This document shows positions 17,203 to 25,752 of a stretch of DNA of 33,418 bases, one piece after another. The stretch's first letter is position 1. The number at the start of each line of letters is the position of its first letter. Both the position numbers and the translations under genes were made by a program. Origin of the DNA: JAWOGN01 sp046496815 (GTDB lineage: Bacteria; Desulfobacterota; DSM-4660; Desulfatiglandales; Desulfatiglandaceae); contig JAWOGN010000152.1 in assembly GCA_046496815.1 (NCBI GenBank), positions 1 to 33,418 on the forward strand, read 5' to 3'. Under the pieces are notes generated by a model that had not been told where the DNA came from, did no database searches, and worked only from the letters and a program-made list of their open reading frames with translations.

Positions 17203-17922
17203 ATGACCGGCAGACTCAAATTTGCGCTTTTTTTAAATTATGGCTGTTTTTCTTGCTTCTTTTTAGCAAACCTGATCGGTTGTGCCCCAAGGCTTCAGGA
17301 AATAAAACCGGCACAACAGGAAACCACGTATCAGGTGAAGGAAGAACCTCAAATACAACATGAAGGCTCTCTGTTTCAGGAGACCGGACTGCTGAGTGAG
17401 TTATTCATAAACCCTAAAGCCAGAAGGGCGGGCGATATTGTGACGATCAAAATCGTCGAATCATCAAAAGCGTCAAATAAGGCGGATACAAACACGGGAA
17501 GGTCTTCCTCCATCTCCGCCGGAATAGACAGTTTTTTTGGTTTGGAGACAAAATATGCGAGCACCGATCCATTTTTTAACCCTTTTGGGAAAGTAAAGGC
17601 GGACTTCGAGACTGAATTTGATGGGAAGGGTGCGACCAGCCGTAGCGGCGACCTGACCGCTTTTATTACCGCACGGATCACGGAGGTCTACCCGAATGGA
17701 AACTTTCAGATCGTGGGTTCTCGGGAAATTACGGTGAACAATGAAAGACAGTTCATAACGTTGTCAGGAATTATTCGTTCCAGAGATATTTCACCGGACA
17801 ATGTCGTTCTGTCGACCTATATTTCGGATGCCAGGATTGCCTACAGCGGGGCAGGCATCATTGATGACCGCCAGCGGCCGGGATGGATGACAAGAGTCTT
17901 GAATACAATTTGGCCGTTTTAG
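17203..17922 (+). CDS. flgH: Flagellar L-ring lipoprotein FlgH
   Basis: FlgH, 239 aa, is an outer-membrane lipoprotein that forms the L ring. The signal sequence ends in the lipobox LIGC with Cys27 as the acylation site. Family motifs are the AGDIVTIKIVESSKASNKAD segment (about 75-95) and, near the end, RDISPDNVVLSTYISDARI and the closing GWMTRVLNTIWPF. Its presence shows that the host has an outer membrane. It lies 21 bases after flgA. Confidence 0.96.
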   Translation: MTGRLKFALFLNYGCFSCFFLANLIGCAPRLQEIKPAQQETTYQVKEEPQIQHEGSLFQETGLLSELFINPKARRAGDIVTIKIVESSKASNKADTNTGRSSSISAGIDSFFGLETKYASTDPFFNPFGKVKADFETEFDGKGATSRSGDLTAFITARITEVYPNGNFQIVGSREITVNNERQFITLSGIIRSRDISPDNVVLSTYISDARIAYSGAGIIDDRQRPGWMTRVLNTIWPF

Positions 17923-18021
17923 AAACAACATTCATCGGTTCCCAATTTTGTGAAATTTTCCTTGGTTGTGAGCGTCACCGGGTATGAACGCTTTGAACCG
18001 TCTGAGAAAAATGAGTGATAC

Positions 18022-19158
18022 ATGAGAAAACTTTCCTTACTTGTCTTATCAAAATCTTCGCCGCAAAAATTCGGTTTGCTTATGGCGGCCCTAATCCTCC
18101 TTCTTAACGCTTCGCCTGGGCATGCGGTTCGAATCAAAGATGTTGCGGATGTGCAGGGCGTGCGTCAGAACCAGTTGGTGGGATATGGGTTGGTTGTGGG
18201 TCTGAATGGAACCGGCGATGGCAAGAAAGCAAGATTTACGATTGCATCGGTGGCCAGTATGTTGGAGAAAATGGGGGTCACCATTGATCCCGGAGATATC
18301 CAGGTTGACAACGTCGCTGCAGTCATGGTCACCGCTGAGTTGCCTCCCTTTTCAAGATTGGGCAGTCGAATTGACGTTCTTGTAAGCTCCATCGGCGACT
18401 CGGAAAACCTGCAAGGGGGCACACTTCTTTTCAGTCCTCTGAGGGCGGCGGATGGTCAAGTCTATGCCGTCGCCCAAGGGCCGGTCAGTACAGGCGGTTT
18501 TTCTGCGGAAGGTGCAGGCGGGAAAGTTCAAAAGAATTTCCCTACGGTGGGCCGTGTTGTCGGTGGCGCGCTCATCGAAAGAGAGATTCCCACTCAATTC
18601 GGTCAAAAAGAGGTTTTGTCTCTAATTCTTCACCGCCCCGATTTCACGACGACCTCCCGAGTCGCCAAAGCAATCAACGCAGCGCTCAATGACAATCTGG
18701 CTCAAACTCCGGATCCCGGCACCATACATATTAAGGTCCCGGAAAGATTCCAGGGAAACACGGTTGCACTGGTTACGCTGATAGAGGGGCTGGAAGTCAT
18801 TCCCGATGCGGTTGCCAAGGTGGTCATCAACGAGCGCACCGGAACGGTCGTCATGGGAAGTGAGGTCAGGATCTCCACCATTGCCATTGCGCACGGAAAT
18901 CTGAGTATTCAAATCAAAGAATCTGCAGAGGTGTCCCAACCCCTTCCCTTCGCCGAGGGTGAAACCGTGGTGGTTCCTGAGACGGAACTGTCCATTCAAG
19001 AAGGCAATAGCAGGCTTTTTCTGGTTGATCCCGGCATAAGCATCGGAGAATTGGTGAAAGCACTCAATGCACTCGGCGTGTCCCCCCGGGACTTGATTGC
19101 CATTTTCCAATCGATCAAAGCCGCCGGCGCCCTGCAGGCGAAGCTGGAGATCATATAA
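18022..19158 (+). CDS. flgI: Flagellar P-ring protein FlgI
   Basis: FlgI, 378 aa, polymerises in the periplasm as the P ring around the rod. A signal peptide covers about 1-38, ending GHA, followed by VRIKDVADVQGVRQNQLVG and GLNGTGDGKKARFT, both hallmarks of FlgI. Full family length. The start at 18022 gives a plausible basic N-region; ATG 18082 would remove the basic residues and is less likely. A four-codon ATG frame at 18011 overlaps the start and is probably without meaning. The stop shares one base with flgJ. Confidence 0.96.
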   Translation: MRKLSLLVLSKSSPQKFGLLMAALILLLNASPGHAVRIKDVADVQGVRQNQLVGYGLVVGLNGTGDGKKARFTIASVASMLEKMGVTIDPGDIQVDNVAAVMVTAELPPFSRLGSRIDVLVSSIGDSENLQGGTLLFSPLRAADGQVYAVAQGPVSTGGFSAEGAGGKVQKNFPTVGRVVGGALIEREIPTQFGQKEVLSLILHRPDFTTTSRVAKAINAALNDNLAQTPDPGTIHIKVPERFQGNTVALVTLIEGLEVIPDAVAKVVINERTGTVVMGSEVRISTIAIAHGNLSIQIKESAEVSQPLPFAEGETVVVPETELSIQEGNSRLFLVDPGISIGELVKALNALGVSPRDLIAIFQSIKAAGALQAKLEII

Positions 19159-19541
19159 TGTCGAATTCAATTTCTCTGCCGAAGATTCCATGGCAAACTG
19201 TAAATTTGAACAATCAAATTGAGAGAATCAAAAACTCGGTAGACCCTCAAAGGACTTCAGCCGTGAAGCGTGATGATCCTAACCTCAAGAAAGCATGTGC
19301 CGAATTCGAATCCCTTTTTATGTTTTATCTTCTCAAAGAAATGCGTGCCACCGTCCCCAAATCCGGATTCATCAACGGGGGCGGAGCCGAAGAAATCTAT
19401 ACCTCCATGCTGGACACACAGTTGGCAAGGGAGCTTTCCTTAAACGGGGGATTCGGCCTTTCCGCCATCCTTTTTAACCGCTTGAACGCCTCGCAAACGC
19501 AGGTAAAGGCCCGAAACTTGACCAGCGAAGTAAATGATTAA
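19158..19541 (+). CDS. flgJ: Rod-binding protein FlgJ, N-terminal domain only
   Basis: This 127-aa protein matches the rod-binding, rod-capping half of FlgJ. It contains ACAEFESLFMFYLLKEMRA (about 47-65) and the later EEIYTSMLDTQLARELSL, both diagnostic. The C-terminal muramidase domain of enterobacterial FlgJ is absent, which is usual in this group; a separate peptidoglycan hydrolase must open the wall. The stop codon region also starts the sigma-28 promoter for flgM. Confidence 0.92.
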   Translation: MSNSISLPKIPWQTVNLNNQIERIKNSVDPQRTSAVKRDDPNLKKACAEFESLFMFYLLKEMRATVPKSGFINGGGAEEIYTSMLDTQLARELSLNGGFGLSAILFNRLNASQTQVKARNLTSEVND

Positions 19542-19566
19542 AGTCTTGTCTTCATTTTGCCGATAA
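19539..19566 (+). promoter_or_regulatory. Sigma-28 (FliA) promoter for flgM-flgN-flgK-flgL
   Basis: TAAAGTCT at 19539-19546 and GCCGATAA at 19559-19566 match the sigma-28 consensus TAAAGTTT-N11-GCCGATAA; the -10 is perfect, the -35 has one mismatch, and the spacer is one base longer (12). The -35 box begins in the flgJ stop codon. Transcription would start near 19575, about 127 bases before flgM, so FliA would activate synthesis of its own anti-sigma factor, a known flagellar feedback design. Confidence 0.82.
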
Positions 19567-19701
19567 TATATTCAGTTAAAGGAGAATATGCCGGAGAGGC
19601 CGCTCTCACATCGTCTAAACTTTGAATTATAATTTGATTTCGATACGTTACCAACTTATTGAGAAAGAGAGTCGGCAGCATTAAAAAAGGAGATCATTCC
19701 C

Positions 19702-20010
19702 ATGAAAATCATTGGAAAAAACCCTTCAGTCAATTTAGAAGCCTATCAAAAAAGCATCAGGAATCGCAACAGGGTGAATGCCTCTGGAAAGCCGTCCACA
19801 CCCGGGGTTTCCAGAGAGGACAAAGTGGTACTGTCCCCGGAAGTCAAACGGATTCAGGAGGCAAAGAAGCTCTTGAGTTCTGTTCCGGATATTCGTGAAG
19901 AAAAGGTCGCCCAAATAAAGGCCCGAATTGAGAGTGGGACCTACCAAGTTGAAGAGAAAGAATTAGCAAAAAAAATGATTAAAGAATCGCTTCTAAATGA
20001 GCTGCTTTAA
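19702..20010 (+). CDS. flgM: Anti-sigma-28 factor FlgM
   Basis: FlgM, 102 aa, binds FliA and holds back late genes until the hook is complete, when FlgM is exported. The N-terminal half is polar and probably disordered, as needed for export. The C-terminal half has DKVVLSPEVKRIQEAKK and a region EEKVAQIKARIESGTYQVEE, which is the FlgM signature, followed by a basic helix. The ribosome site AAGGAG lies at 19687-19692, nine bases from the ATG. A sigma-28 promoter lies upstream. Confidence 0.93.
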   Translation: MKIIGKNPSVNLEAYQKSIRNRNRVNASGKPSTPGVSREDKVVLSPEVKRIQEAKKLLSSVPDIREEKVAQIKARIESGTYQVEEKELAKKMIKESLLNELL

Positions 20011-20140
20011 CGGCGGAGTCGCGGATCGAAAACATGCCGCAAAGCCTGTTCGCCAAGATTTTTCTTCACTCGAGGTCTCCGGGAATCAAACGCTGAAACA
20101 CGAAGTTGAATGAGATACGGTCACAAGGTTGGGGACACCC

Positions 20141-20638
20141 ATGGAACTGTTGGACAAATTCTTAGATCTTCTCAATGAAGAGATCCATCTTTACGAGTCT
20201 CTGTTATCGACCTTTCAGAAAGAAAAGCAAGCCGTCATAGAGTCCAACCTCGAAGCACTCAATGAATCCGTTAAAGAAAAAGAGAACCTGTTCCTGAAAA
20301 TTAGAATATTGGAAGAACAGAGAATGGCATTTCTGGAAAGATTGTCCGACACGCTGGAGCAACCTGCCCGGTCGCTTACCCTCACGACGCTGTCCCGACT
20401 CCTGGAGGATCCCTACGCCGCTCGCATTCGGAATTGTCAATCAAGTTTTCTATCATTGGCACAGAGCATTCAGGAAATCAATCTCAGCAATAAAGCGTTG
20501 CTCCATCACTCACTGAATCTCGTTCGGAGTTCGCTGAATCTGTTAAACGATTTAATACCGGCCAATCCGGTCTATTACCCCAGTGGAAAAATGCACCCCG
20601 GCGATCAAAGTGGGCGGGTGCTCTCTGGAGAAGTGTAG
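20141..20638 (+). CDS. flgN: FlgN-family export chaperone
   Basis: This 165-aa protein is almost all helix and coiled coil, with LYESLLSTFQKEKQAVIESN (about 15-34) and NESVKEKENLFLKIRILEEQ, as in FlgN, the chaperone for FlgK and FlgL. Sequence conservation in FlgN is weak, so position between flgM and flgK is part of the case. A TTG 12 bases upstream also opens the frame, but ATG 20141 is preceded by AAGG at 20125-20128 and fits the family start MELLDKFLDLL better. Confidence 0.88.
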   Translation: MELLDKFLDLLNEEIHLYESLLSTFQKEKQAVIESNLEALNESVKEKENLFLKIRILEEQRMAFLERLSDTLEQPARSLTLTTLSRLLEDPYAARIRNCQSSFLSLAQSIQEINLSNKALLHHSLNLVRSSLNLLNDLIPANPVYYPSGKMHPGDQSGRVLSGEV

Positions 20639-20807
20639 ATAGTATCATGCCTCCATTGGATTCATGGCACCACTGTCACTGCATAACCTTCGTTTGTGGA
20701 CTGAGAAAGCATGACCATGCGGTCATCCCAATTCGAAATCATCTCGGAACGGACGGATCCGCACACGGCATGCGGTCGATAAAGGAAGCGGAATTAGAGG
20801 TACAGGG

Positions 20808-22196
20808 ATGACACACCTATATGGCATATTAAATGTGGCAAAAGGGGCGCTTCATACCCAGCAGAAAGCAATCGATGTCACCGCACACAATATCGCAAAT
20901 GTGAACACACCAGGCTATTCGCGGCAGAAAGTGAACATGGTAACATCACACCCGCTCTCCTCTGAGCCGGGACAATTGGGTACCGGCGTTCAGGCAGCGG
21001 CGATCCAAAGGATGTATGACTCCTTTCTCGGCATTCAGATCAATACAGAGAGTCAGAGCCTCGGAAAATGGGAAGCCCAAAAGGATTCGCTTCAAAAAGT
21101 GGAGATGATCTTGGATGAATCCTCGGGATATGGATTGAACGGGGCATTGAGTGAATTCTGGAATGCCTGGCATGATTTGGTCAATGAACCCTCCAGCCAG
21201 ACAGAACGTGCGGTTTTGCTGGCAAAGAGTGAAAGCCTTGCAAATATTTTCAATAGAATAAGCGCGGACCTCAAACAGATTCAAAGGGATTTGGACACGC
21301 GCATAAGCGGGACCGTTCAAGAAATAAACCGGATTGCCGACCGGATTGCCGGGCTGAATGAACAGATAGCCCAGGTCGAAGCAAGTGGACGGAATGCCAA
21401 TGACTTAAGGGATGGGCGCGATCTGCTGCTCACCGAACTATCTTCTATGATTGATATCAATACCTCCGAAGGCCCTGACGGCAAGATGACGGTCCTACTG
21501 AGCGGCGGAAGGCCGCTTGTGCAGAATGGAGCATCCTGGGATGTATCAATTGAAACCAACGCTTCCGGGCTCCAGGACATCTTGTGGCTGGATGGCTCCG
21601 GCGGTTCGGTGAACATCACCGAGACAATTTCCGGCGGAGCGTTGAAAGGGTGGCTTCAAGTGAGAGATGGATCTGTTCCGAGCTATTTGAGTAGACTCGA
21701 CGACATGGCTGCCGGAATCATACAAGCGGTAAACAACCTCCATTCAAGCGGCTTTGGGCTGGATGGGTCCACCGGTAACGACTTTTTCGTCGGGACAACA
21801 GCGTCAGACATCGGAATTCATCCGAATGTTCTTGGGGATCCAAGGTTAATTGCTGCGGCCGGCACCGCCTCCGGCGTACCCGGGGACAACAGCATTGCCA
21901 TCGCCATTGCGGGTCTGCAAGATGACCTCACAATGGATGGAAACACCGCCACCTTCGGTGCGTACTACAATTCAATCATAGCCGATTTGGGGGGGGCGGT
22001 GCAGGAGGCCGCCGCAAACTACGACCATCAATCCGCCATGGTAGAACAGCTGACAGGTGTTCGGGAATCCGTGTCCGGAGTTTCACTCGAGGAAGAAATG
22101 GTCAACCTGATCAGATTCCAACACGCCTACGAAGCCGCCGCCAAGTTGGTCAGCACAACCGATGAATTGCTGGAAACTGTTATTGCCATGGTCTGA
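20808..22196 (+). CDS. flgK: Hook-filament junction protein FlgK
   Basis: FlgK, 462 aa, is the first hook-associated protein, joining hook to filament. The N-terminus has ALHTQQKAIDVTAHNIANVN followed by TPGYSRQKV, the D0 motif of the family. The middle has LSEFWNAWHDLVNEPSS, and the C-terminus SGVSLEEEMVNLIRFQHAYE, both typical. The gap of 169 bases after flgN contains no promoter I can support, so read-through from the sigma-28 promoter is likely. The ATG follows GGTACAGGG, a modest ribosome site. Confidence 0.96.
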   Translation: MTHLYGILNVAKGALHTQQKAIDVTAHNIANVNTPGYSRQKVNMVTSHPLSSEPGQLGTGVQAAAIQRMYDSFLGIQINTESQSLGKWEAQKDSLQKVEMILDESSGYGLNGALSEFWNAWHDLVNEPSSQTERAVLLAKSESLANIFNRISADLKQIQRDLDTRISGTVQEINRIADRIAGLNEQIAQVEASGRNANDLRDGRDLLLTELSSMIDINTSEGPDGKMTVLLSGGRPLVQNGASWDVSIETNASGLQDILWLDGSGGSVNITETISGGALKGWLQVRDGSVPSYLSRLDDMAAGIIQAVNNLHSSGFGLDGSTGNDFFVGTTASDIGIHPNVLGDPRLIAAAGTASGVPGDNSIAIAIAGLQDDLTMDGNTATFGAYYNSIIADLGGAVQEAAANYDHQSAMVEQLTGVRESVSGVSLEEEMVNLIRFQHAYEAAAKLVSTTDELLETVIAMV

Positions 22197-22292
22197 TTTT
22201 GTTCGAATGAAAGCTCTCATTGATGGAAATGCGCCTTTGCAATTTTTCCCTAAAAAAATGAATCCGTAGCACGCATGGACTGGGAGGACCAA

Positions 22293-23186
22293 ATGCGAGT
22301 CAGCAGTAAACAAATGGTCGATAGTATTCTCACCGATATTCTGAGGAATAAGGAACAACTCAATAGCGCCCAGAAAGTTGTCTCTACTCAAAAAATCGTC
22401 ACCAAACCTTCCGACGATCCCATCGCCATGGGAAATATTCTTGGGTATCGGAAAATACTTTCCGCCATCGACCAGTACGGCAAAAACATTACCCGGGGCA
22501 AGACGCACATTGAAATCACCGAATCCACGTTGAATCAAATATACGATTTCCTCCTCGAGGCAAGACGGCTCGCCGTGGATCAATCCTCCGGGGCTTTGGA
22601 GGAGAGATCCACAGTCGCCGAACAAATGAAGACCCTATATGATCAAATTTTACAGATGGCAAACACCAAGCGGGGCAACAGCTACATATTCTCAGGCCAC
22701 AAAACCGATACGGCCGCCTTTTCGAGGGACGCCGACTACAACACAACCTATCATGGTGATGACGGCGATATCCGAGTGATTGCGGGGGAAAAGGTTGACA
22801 TAAAAATCAATATAACCGGCGCGGATGCACTTGGAGGTGCGGAAGGGGTTTTTGATGTCCTGCGTAGTGTGATTAACGGCCTTGAAAATCCCGACACTGC
22901 CGCCGGAACGACCGAAATTGCCGCACAAATCGCCCCACTCACCGATGCCATCGACCAGCTTGAAGCTGTGAGGGCTGCATCGGCATCAACATATACGCGA
23001 TTGGAAAGCACGGAAAACCAGTTGGCCGATTTCAAAGTGAAAATCGAGAACATGCTGTCCGGAGAAGAAGACGCCGATATCACCAAAGCCATCATTGAAT
23101 TGCAGAGCCGGCAAACGGCGTATGAAACCTCCCTCGCCGCCGTGTCACGAATACTTCAGTCGAATCTCTTGGATTTTCTCCGGTAA
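22293..23186 (+). CDS. flgL: Hook-filament junction protein FlgL
   Basis: FlgL, 297 aa, is the second junction protein, contacting flagellin. The N-terminus starts MRVSSKQMVDSILTDILR and continues with KVVSTQKIVTKPSDDPIAMG, the flagellin-like D0/D1 pattern. The middle has RGNSYIFSGHKTDTAAF, and the C-terminal helix ends AYETSLAAVSRILQSNLLDF. ATG 22293 is preceded by GGGAGG at 22282-22287; an in-frame ATG 18 bases upstream lies before that site and is rejected. The next gene begins 3 bases after its stop. Confidence 0.95.
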   Translation: MRVSSKQMVDSILTDILRNKEQLNSAQKVVSTQKIVTKPSDDPIAMGNILGYRKILSAIDQYGKNITRGKTHIEITESTLNQIYDFLLEARRLAVDQSSGALEERSTVAEQMKTLYDQILQMANTKRGNSYIFSGHKTDTAAFSRDADYNTTYHGDDGDIRVIAGEKVDIKINITGADALGGAEGVFDVLRSVINGLENPDTAAGTTEIAAQIAPLTDAIDQLEAVRAASASTYTRLESTENQLADFKVKIENMLSGEEDADITKAIIELQSRQTAYETSLAAVSRILQSNLLDFLR

Positions 23187-23189
23187 GAC

Positions 23190-23666
23190 ATGAGAAAACG
23201 AACTCGCATCGTCCTCTTTTCAATCCTTTGGGTCTTCCTTGGTTCCGATTCCGGGTTTTGCTTACGGAGTGAGGATATCATCCGGCTGAAAAATGCAAAG
23301 TTGAGCGATGAAACCATTGAGCTGATGATGAGGGAAAAGGTTGTCGAGACCTGTGCGTTTACGGTTGAGGAAATCCTGGCGCTTAAAAAGGCGGGAGTGA
23401 GCGATAAAACCATTCAAATGCTGATATCGGGATACTCCTTCATGAAAGACTCGGCGCCCATCGCATACGGAAAAGACTTACGGAGCATGCGGTTCACGAC
23501 GGCAAGTGACCTGATCGAATTAAAGAGCGCCGGGCTGGCGGAAGAGACGCTCCAGGCGATAATAATTTTCAGCGCCGGAAATGTGAATGATGTGGAACGC
23601 GAAAAAGCCCGCGAAATGCTCAACAATATGGGTATTGTCTTGGATTTAAGGCAATCCGACGATTAA
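23190..23666 (+). CDS. Exported small protein with three helical repeats
   Basis: A 158-aa protein of unknown function. A signal peptide fits at about 1-24 (hydrophobic IVLFSILWVFLG). The mature part has three copies of a roughly 20-residue unit at 28-47, 60-79 and 106-125, each of the form [ED]-I-x-x-LK-x-A-x-[LV]-[SA]-[DE]-x-T-[IL], for example EEILALKKAGVSDKTIQMLI. Such units probably form short helical hairpins. It starts 3 bases after flgL, so it is likely translated with the sigma-28 operon; a periplasmic role linked to flagella is inference. Cys24 is not in a lipobox. Confidence 0.75.
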   Translation: MRKRTRIVLFSILWVFLGSDSGFCLRSEDIIRLKNAKLSDETIELMMREKVVETCAFTVEEILALKKAGVSDKTIQMLISGYSFMKDSAPIAYGKDLRSMRFTTASDLIELKSAGLAEETLQAIIIFSAGNVNDVEREKAREMLNNMGIVLDLRQSDD

Positions 23667-23719
23667 GGGCGGAATGTCCCTTGCGAAGCCATGCGTTCAC
23701 GGGACAGGCCAAAACGCCC
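23667..23719. other. Nested inverted repeats between convergent genes
   Basis: GGGCG (23667-23671) pairs with CGCCC (23715-23719), enclosing GTCCC (23676-23680) with GGGAC (23701-23705). A T-rich stretch follows on the + strand. The site lies between the end of the + strand flagellar operon and the end of the - strand genes. It could help termination, but the loop is large and the stems are short. Confidence 0.3.
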
Positions 23720-23734
23720 GCCGCATTGTTTTGT

Positions 23735-23941
23735 CTATCCGACTCCCCTCTCGCAGTCTTTGAGAAAATTGGCCATCCTCTTTTTTTCTTTGAACGCAAG
23801 GCATTCCATTCCCTGATTGCTGGTGCGGACGACAAAGCCGGGCAAGTGCCGGCTCTTGAAGCTCATGGCTCGGCACCCGTGAGGAAACGCCTTGTCCCAA
23901 GTCACATAATAGTGTTTGCATTTGTGACAGTCTGTTATCAT
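23735..23941 (-). CDS. Small four-cysteine putative zinc-binding protein
   Basis: A 68-aa protein with Cys5 and Cys8 (CHKC), Cys23 (HGCRA) and Cys47, a spacing that could bind zinc, plus a fifth Cys at 63. The pattern DCHKCKHYYVTWDKAFPHGC looks like a family of small conserved delta-proteobacterial proteins of unknown function. I chose the internal ATG at 23941, with GGGAA ahead of it, because residues before it in a longer frame overlap the upstream kinase gene and look unconserved. It follows the kinase by 65 bases on the same strand. Confidence 0.65.
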   Translation of the reverse strand: MITDCHKCKHYYVTWDKAFPHGCRAMSFKSRHLPGFVVRTSNQGMECLAFKEKKRMANFLKDCERGVG

Positions 23942-24006
23942 CCGGTTCCCGATTCTGTGTCGGTTCGCCCGAGATTTCCTTCCCGAGTTGGCGGCGTGAA
24001 AGTGGC

Positions 24007-25752
24007 TTAACCAAATGCCCTGCATGATTTCCGCGCTTCGAGGATCTCCCTTATTCTTGTAGACAGCGTTGACAGATTGAAAGGCTTCTGAATGAAACCA
24101 TCACACCCCCGCTCCAATATCTCAGCCGCCTGCCCTTCTATGCTGTACCCGCTGGACAAGAGAACCTTGGATTCCGGTTTAATTCTCTTTATGTTGTCAT
24201 AGACGTCTCCACCGTTCATGTCCGGCATGACCATGTCGAGAATCACCAAATCAATTTCATCCCGCTTTGCGCGAAATGTTTCTATCGCTTCTTTACCACT
24301 CCTCGCTGTCAGCACGTCGTATCCCAATTTCCGCAGCATCTCATTGCCCACATCCACCACGATCTCCTCGTCGTCCAGGAGAAGGACCGTCTCTGTCCCC
24401 TTTAAAAAGTCTTCCCTGATCGTTGCTTCCGGGGAAGGTTGCTTTTCAATTGCCGGGAAGTAGATCTCAAAAGTGGCACCGCGCCCGACCTCGGAATGAA
24501 CATCAATATAACCGCCATGGGCTTTCACAGTTCCATAGACGGAAGCAAGACCGAGGCCCGTGCCTTTCCCGAGGCCTCGTGAGGTAAAAAACGGCTCAAA
24601 AATGTGCTCCATGGTTTTTTTGTCCATGCCGATCCCCGTATCCGTGAAAGACAGACGCACATACTTGCCGGGTTTTGCTTTGTAAGGCTTATCCACCAGA
24701 TTTTCATGGGTAACATTGGCCGTTTTCAAGAAAAGCTCTCCACCTTGCGGCATCGCTTCCGCGGCGTTCACGCACAAATTCAGCAGAGCCTGCTCGATTT
24801 GTCCTTGGTCCGCCTCCACCGCCCACAGCGCTTCAGAGAGGTCCTGGTGTATGGTGATTTCCTTCTTCGTAGAACCGAACGTCTCCGCAGTCTCTTTGAC
24901 CATCGCGTTCAGACTGATCGGCCTGACTTCATACCGGCCTTCCCTCGCATACCCCAAAAGCTGTGTCGTCAGTTTCGCTCCACTCCGAACCAGCTTTTCA
25001 ACGGTCTGTAATTTATTAAAATAAGGATGTGTGGGTTCCGTGTCCATGAGCATCAGGGCGGCGTTACCCTGGATACCCATAAGCAAATTGTTGAAGTTGT
25101 GTGCGATTCCACCCGCCAGTGTCCCGACTGATTCCAGCCGCTGCGCCTGTTCAAACTGCGCTTCCAGTCGTTTCTTTTCCGTCGCGATTCTCTTTGAATC
25201 TGTTACATCCAACGCAAAACTGATGATCCCCCGCACTTTCCCATCCGAGTCCTTATCGGGGATTCTATCAATCAAAATATCTCTCCGGCCGTTGGAAGTC
25301 TCAATGACTTCGGCTTTATTCAGGATCGCTTGTCCGGCTCGCAATACCGCTGAGTCATTTTCTTGTTCAAAGCCGTTTTCGGGAAAAAGCTGTGCATCGC
25401 TCTTACCGAGGATTTCATCGATTGGAACACCGAGAACCTCGGAAAACTTCCGATTCACCCGGACATATCTCTGTTCCGAATCTTTATAGAAAATCATCGC
25501 CGGTGATGAGTCCAGCATTATCTGAAGTTCTTTATTTTTCTCCTGTAACTCCCGCTGTAATGCCTTCAGTTCCCTGGTTCGCTCCTCAACCTTCTTCTCC
25601 ATATTGGAATATATTTCAAAATAGCTTCTTGTCGCGGTTTCGTTTTCTTCCCGGGTAACATGTAAGTCATTGCTCAAGTGCTTGACTCTCGTCTCCAAAA
25701 GAAGGGTCTTCTCCTCCATCTCCTGGATATAAGCGTCTTTACGCGGTCTCAT
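24007..25752 (-). CDS. PAS hybrid histidine kinase with C-terminal receiver
   Basis: A soluble 581-aa signalling kinase. A coiled coil (about 5-80) leads into a PAS domain (about 75-185). The dimerisation/phosphoacceptor box is GGIAHNFNNLL with His218. The ATP-binding domain shows the N box (LLNLCVNAAEAM), DTGIGM, and GKGTGLGLASVYG. The receiver (about 453-570) has DD at 460-461, phosphoacceptor Asp506 in LVILDMVMPDMNG, and Lys556. No membrane segment, so the signal is cytoplasmic and unknown. The start at 25752 overlaps the HDOD stop by 14 bases and has AGGGG before it; a GTG at 25791 is a weaker alternative. Confidence 0.92.
   Translation of the reverse strand: MRPRKDAYIQEMEEKTLLLETRVKHLSNDLHVTREENETATRSYFEIYSNMEKKVEERTRELKALQRELQEKNKELQIMLDSSPAMIFYKDSEQRYVRVNRKFSEVLGVPIDEILGKSDAQLFPENGFEQENDSAVLRAGQAILNKAEVIETSNGRRDILIDRIPDKDSDGKVRGIISFALDVTDSKRIATEKKRLEAQFEQAQRLESVGTLAGGIAHNFNNLLMGIQGNAALMLMDTEPTHPYFNKLQTVEKLVRSGAKLTTQLLGYAREGRYEVRPISLNAMVKETAETFGSTKKEITIHQDLSEALWAVEADQGQIEQALLNLCVNAAEAMPQGGELFLKTANVTHENLVDKPYKAKPGKYVRLSFTDTGIGMDKKTMEHIFEPFFTSRGLGKGTGLGLASVYGTVKAHGGYIDVHSEVGRGATFEIYFPAIEKQPSPEATIREDFLKGTETVLLLDDEEIVVDVGNEMLRKLGYDVLTARSGKEAIETFRAKRDEIDLVILDMVMPDMNGGDVYDNIKRIKPESKVLLSSGYSIEGQAAEILERGCDGFIQKPFNLSTLSTRIREILEARKSCRAFG

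Noticed and set aside
19616..19645. Second sigma-28 promoter before flgM (TAAA ... CGATA)
   Set aside because: The spacing is too long by about four bases, and a much better match lies at 19539-19566.
20665..20690. Sigma-54 promoter candidate before flgK (TGGCACC...CTGC)
   Set aside because: The GG to GC distance is 15 bases.
20770..20785. Sigma-28 -10-like GTCGATAA before flgK
   Set aside because: No TAAA -35 box at the needed distance.
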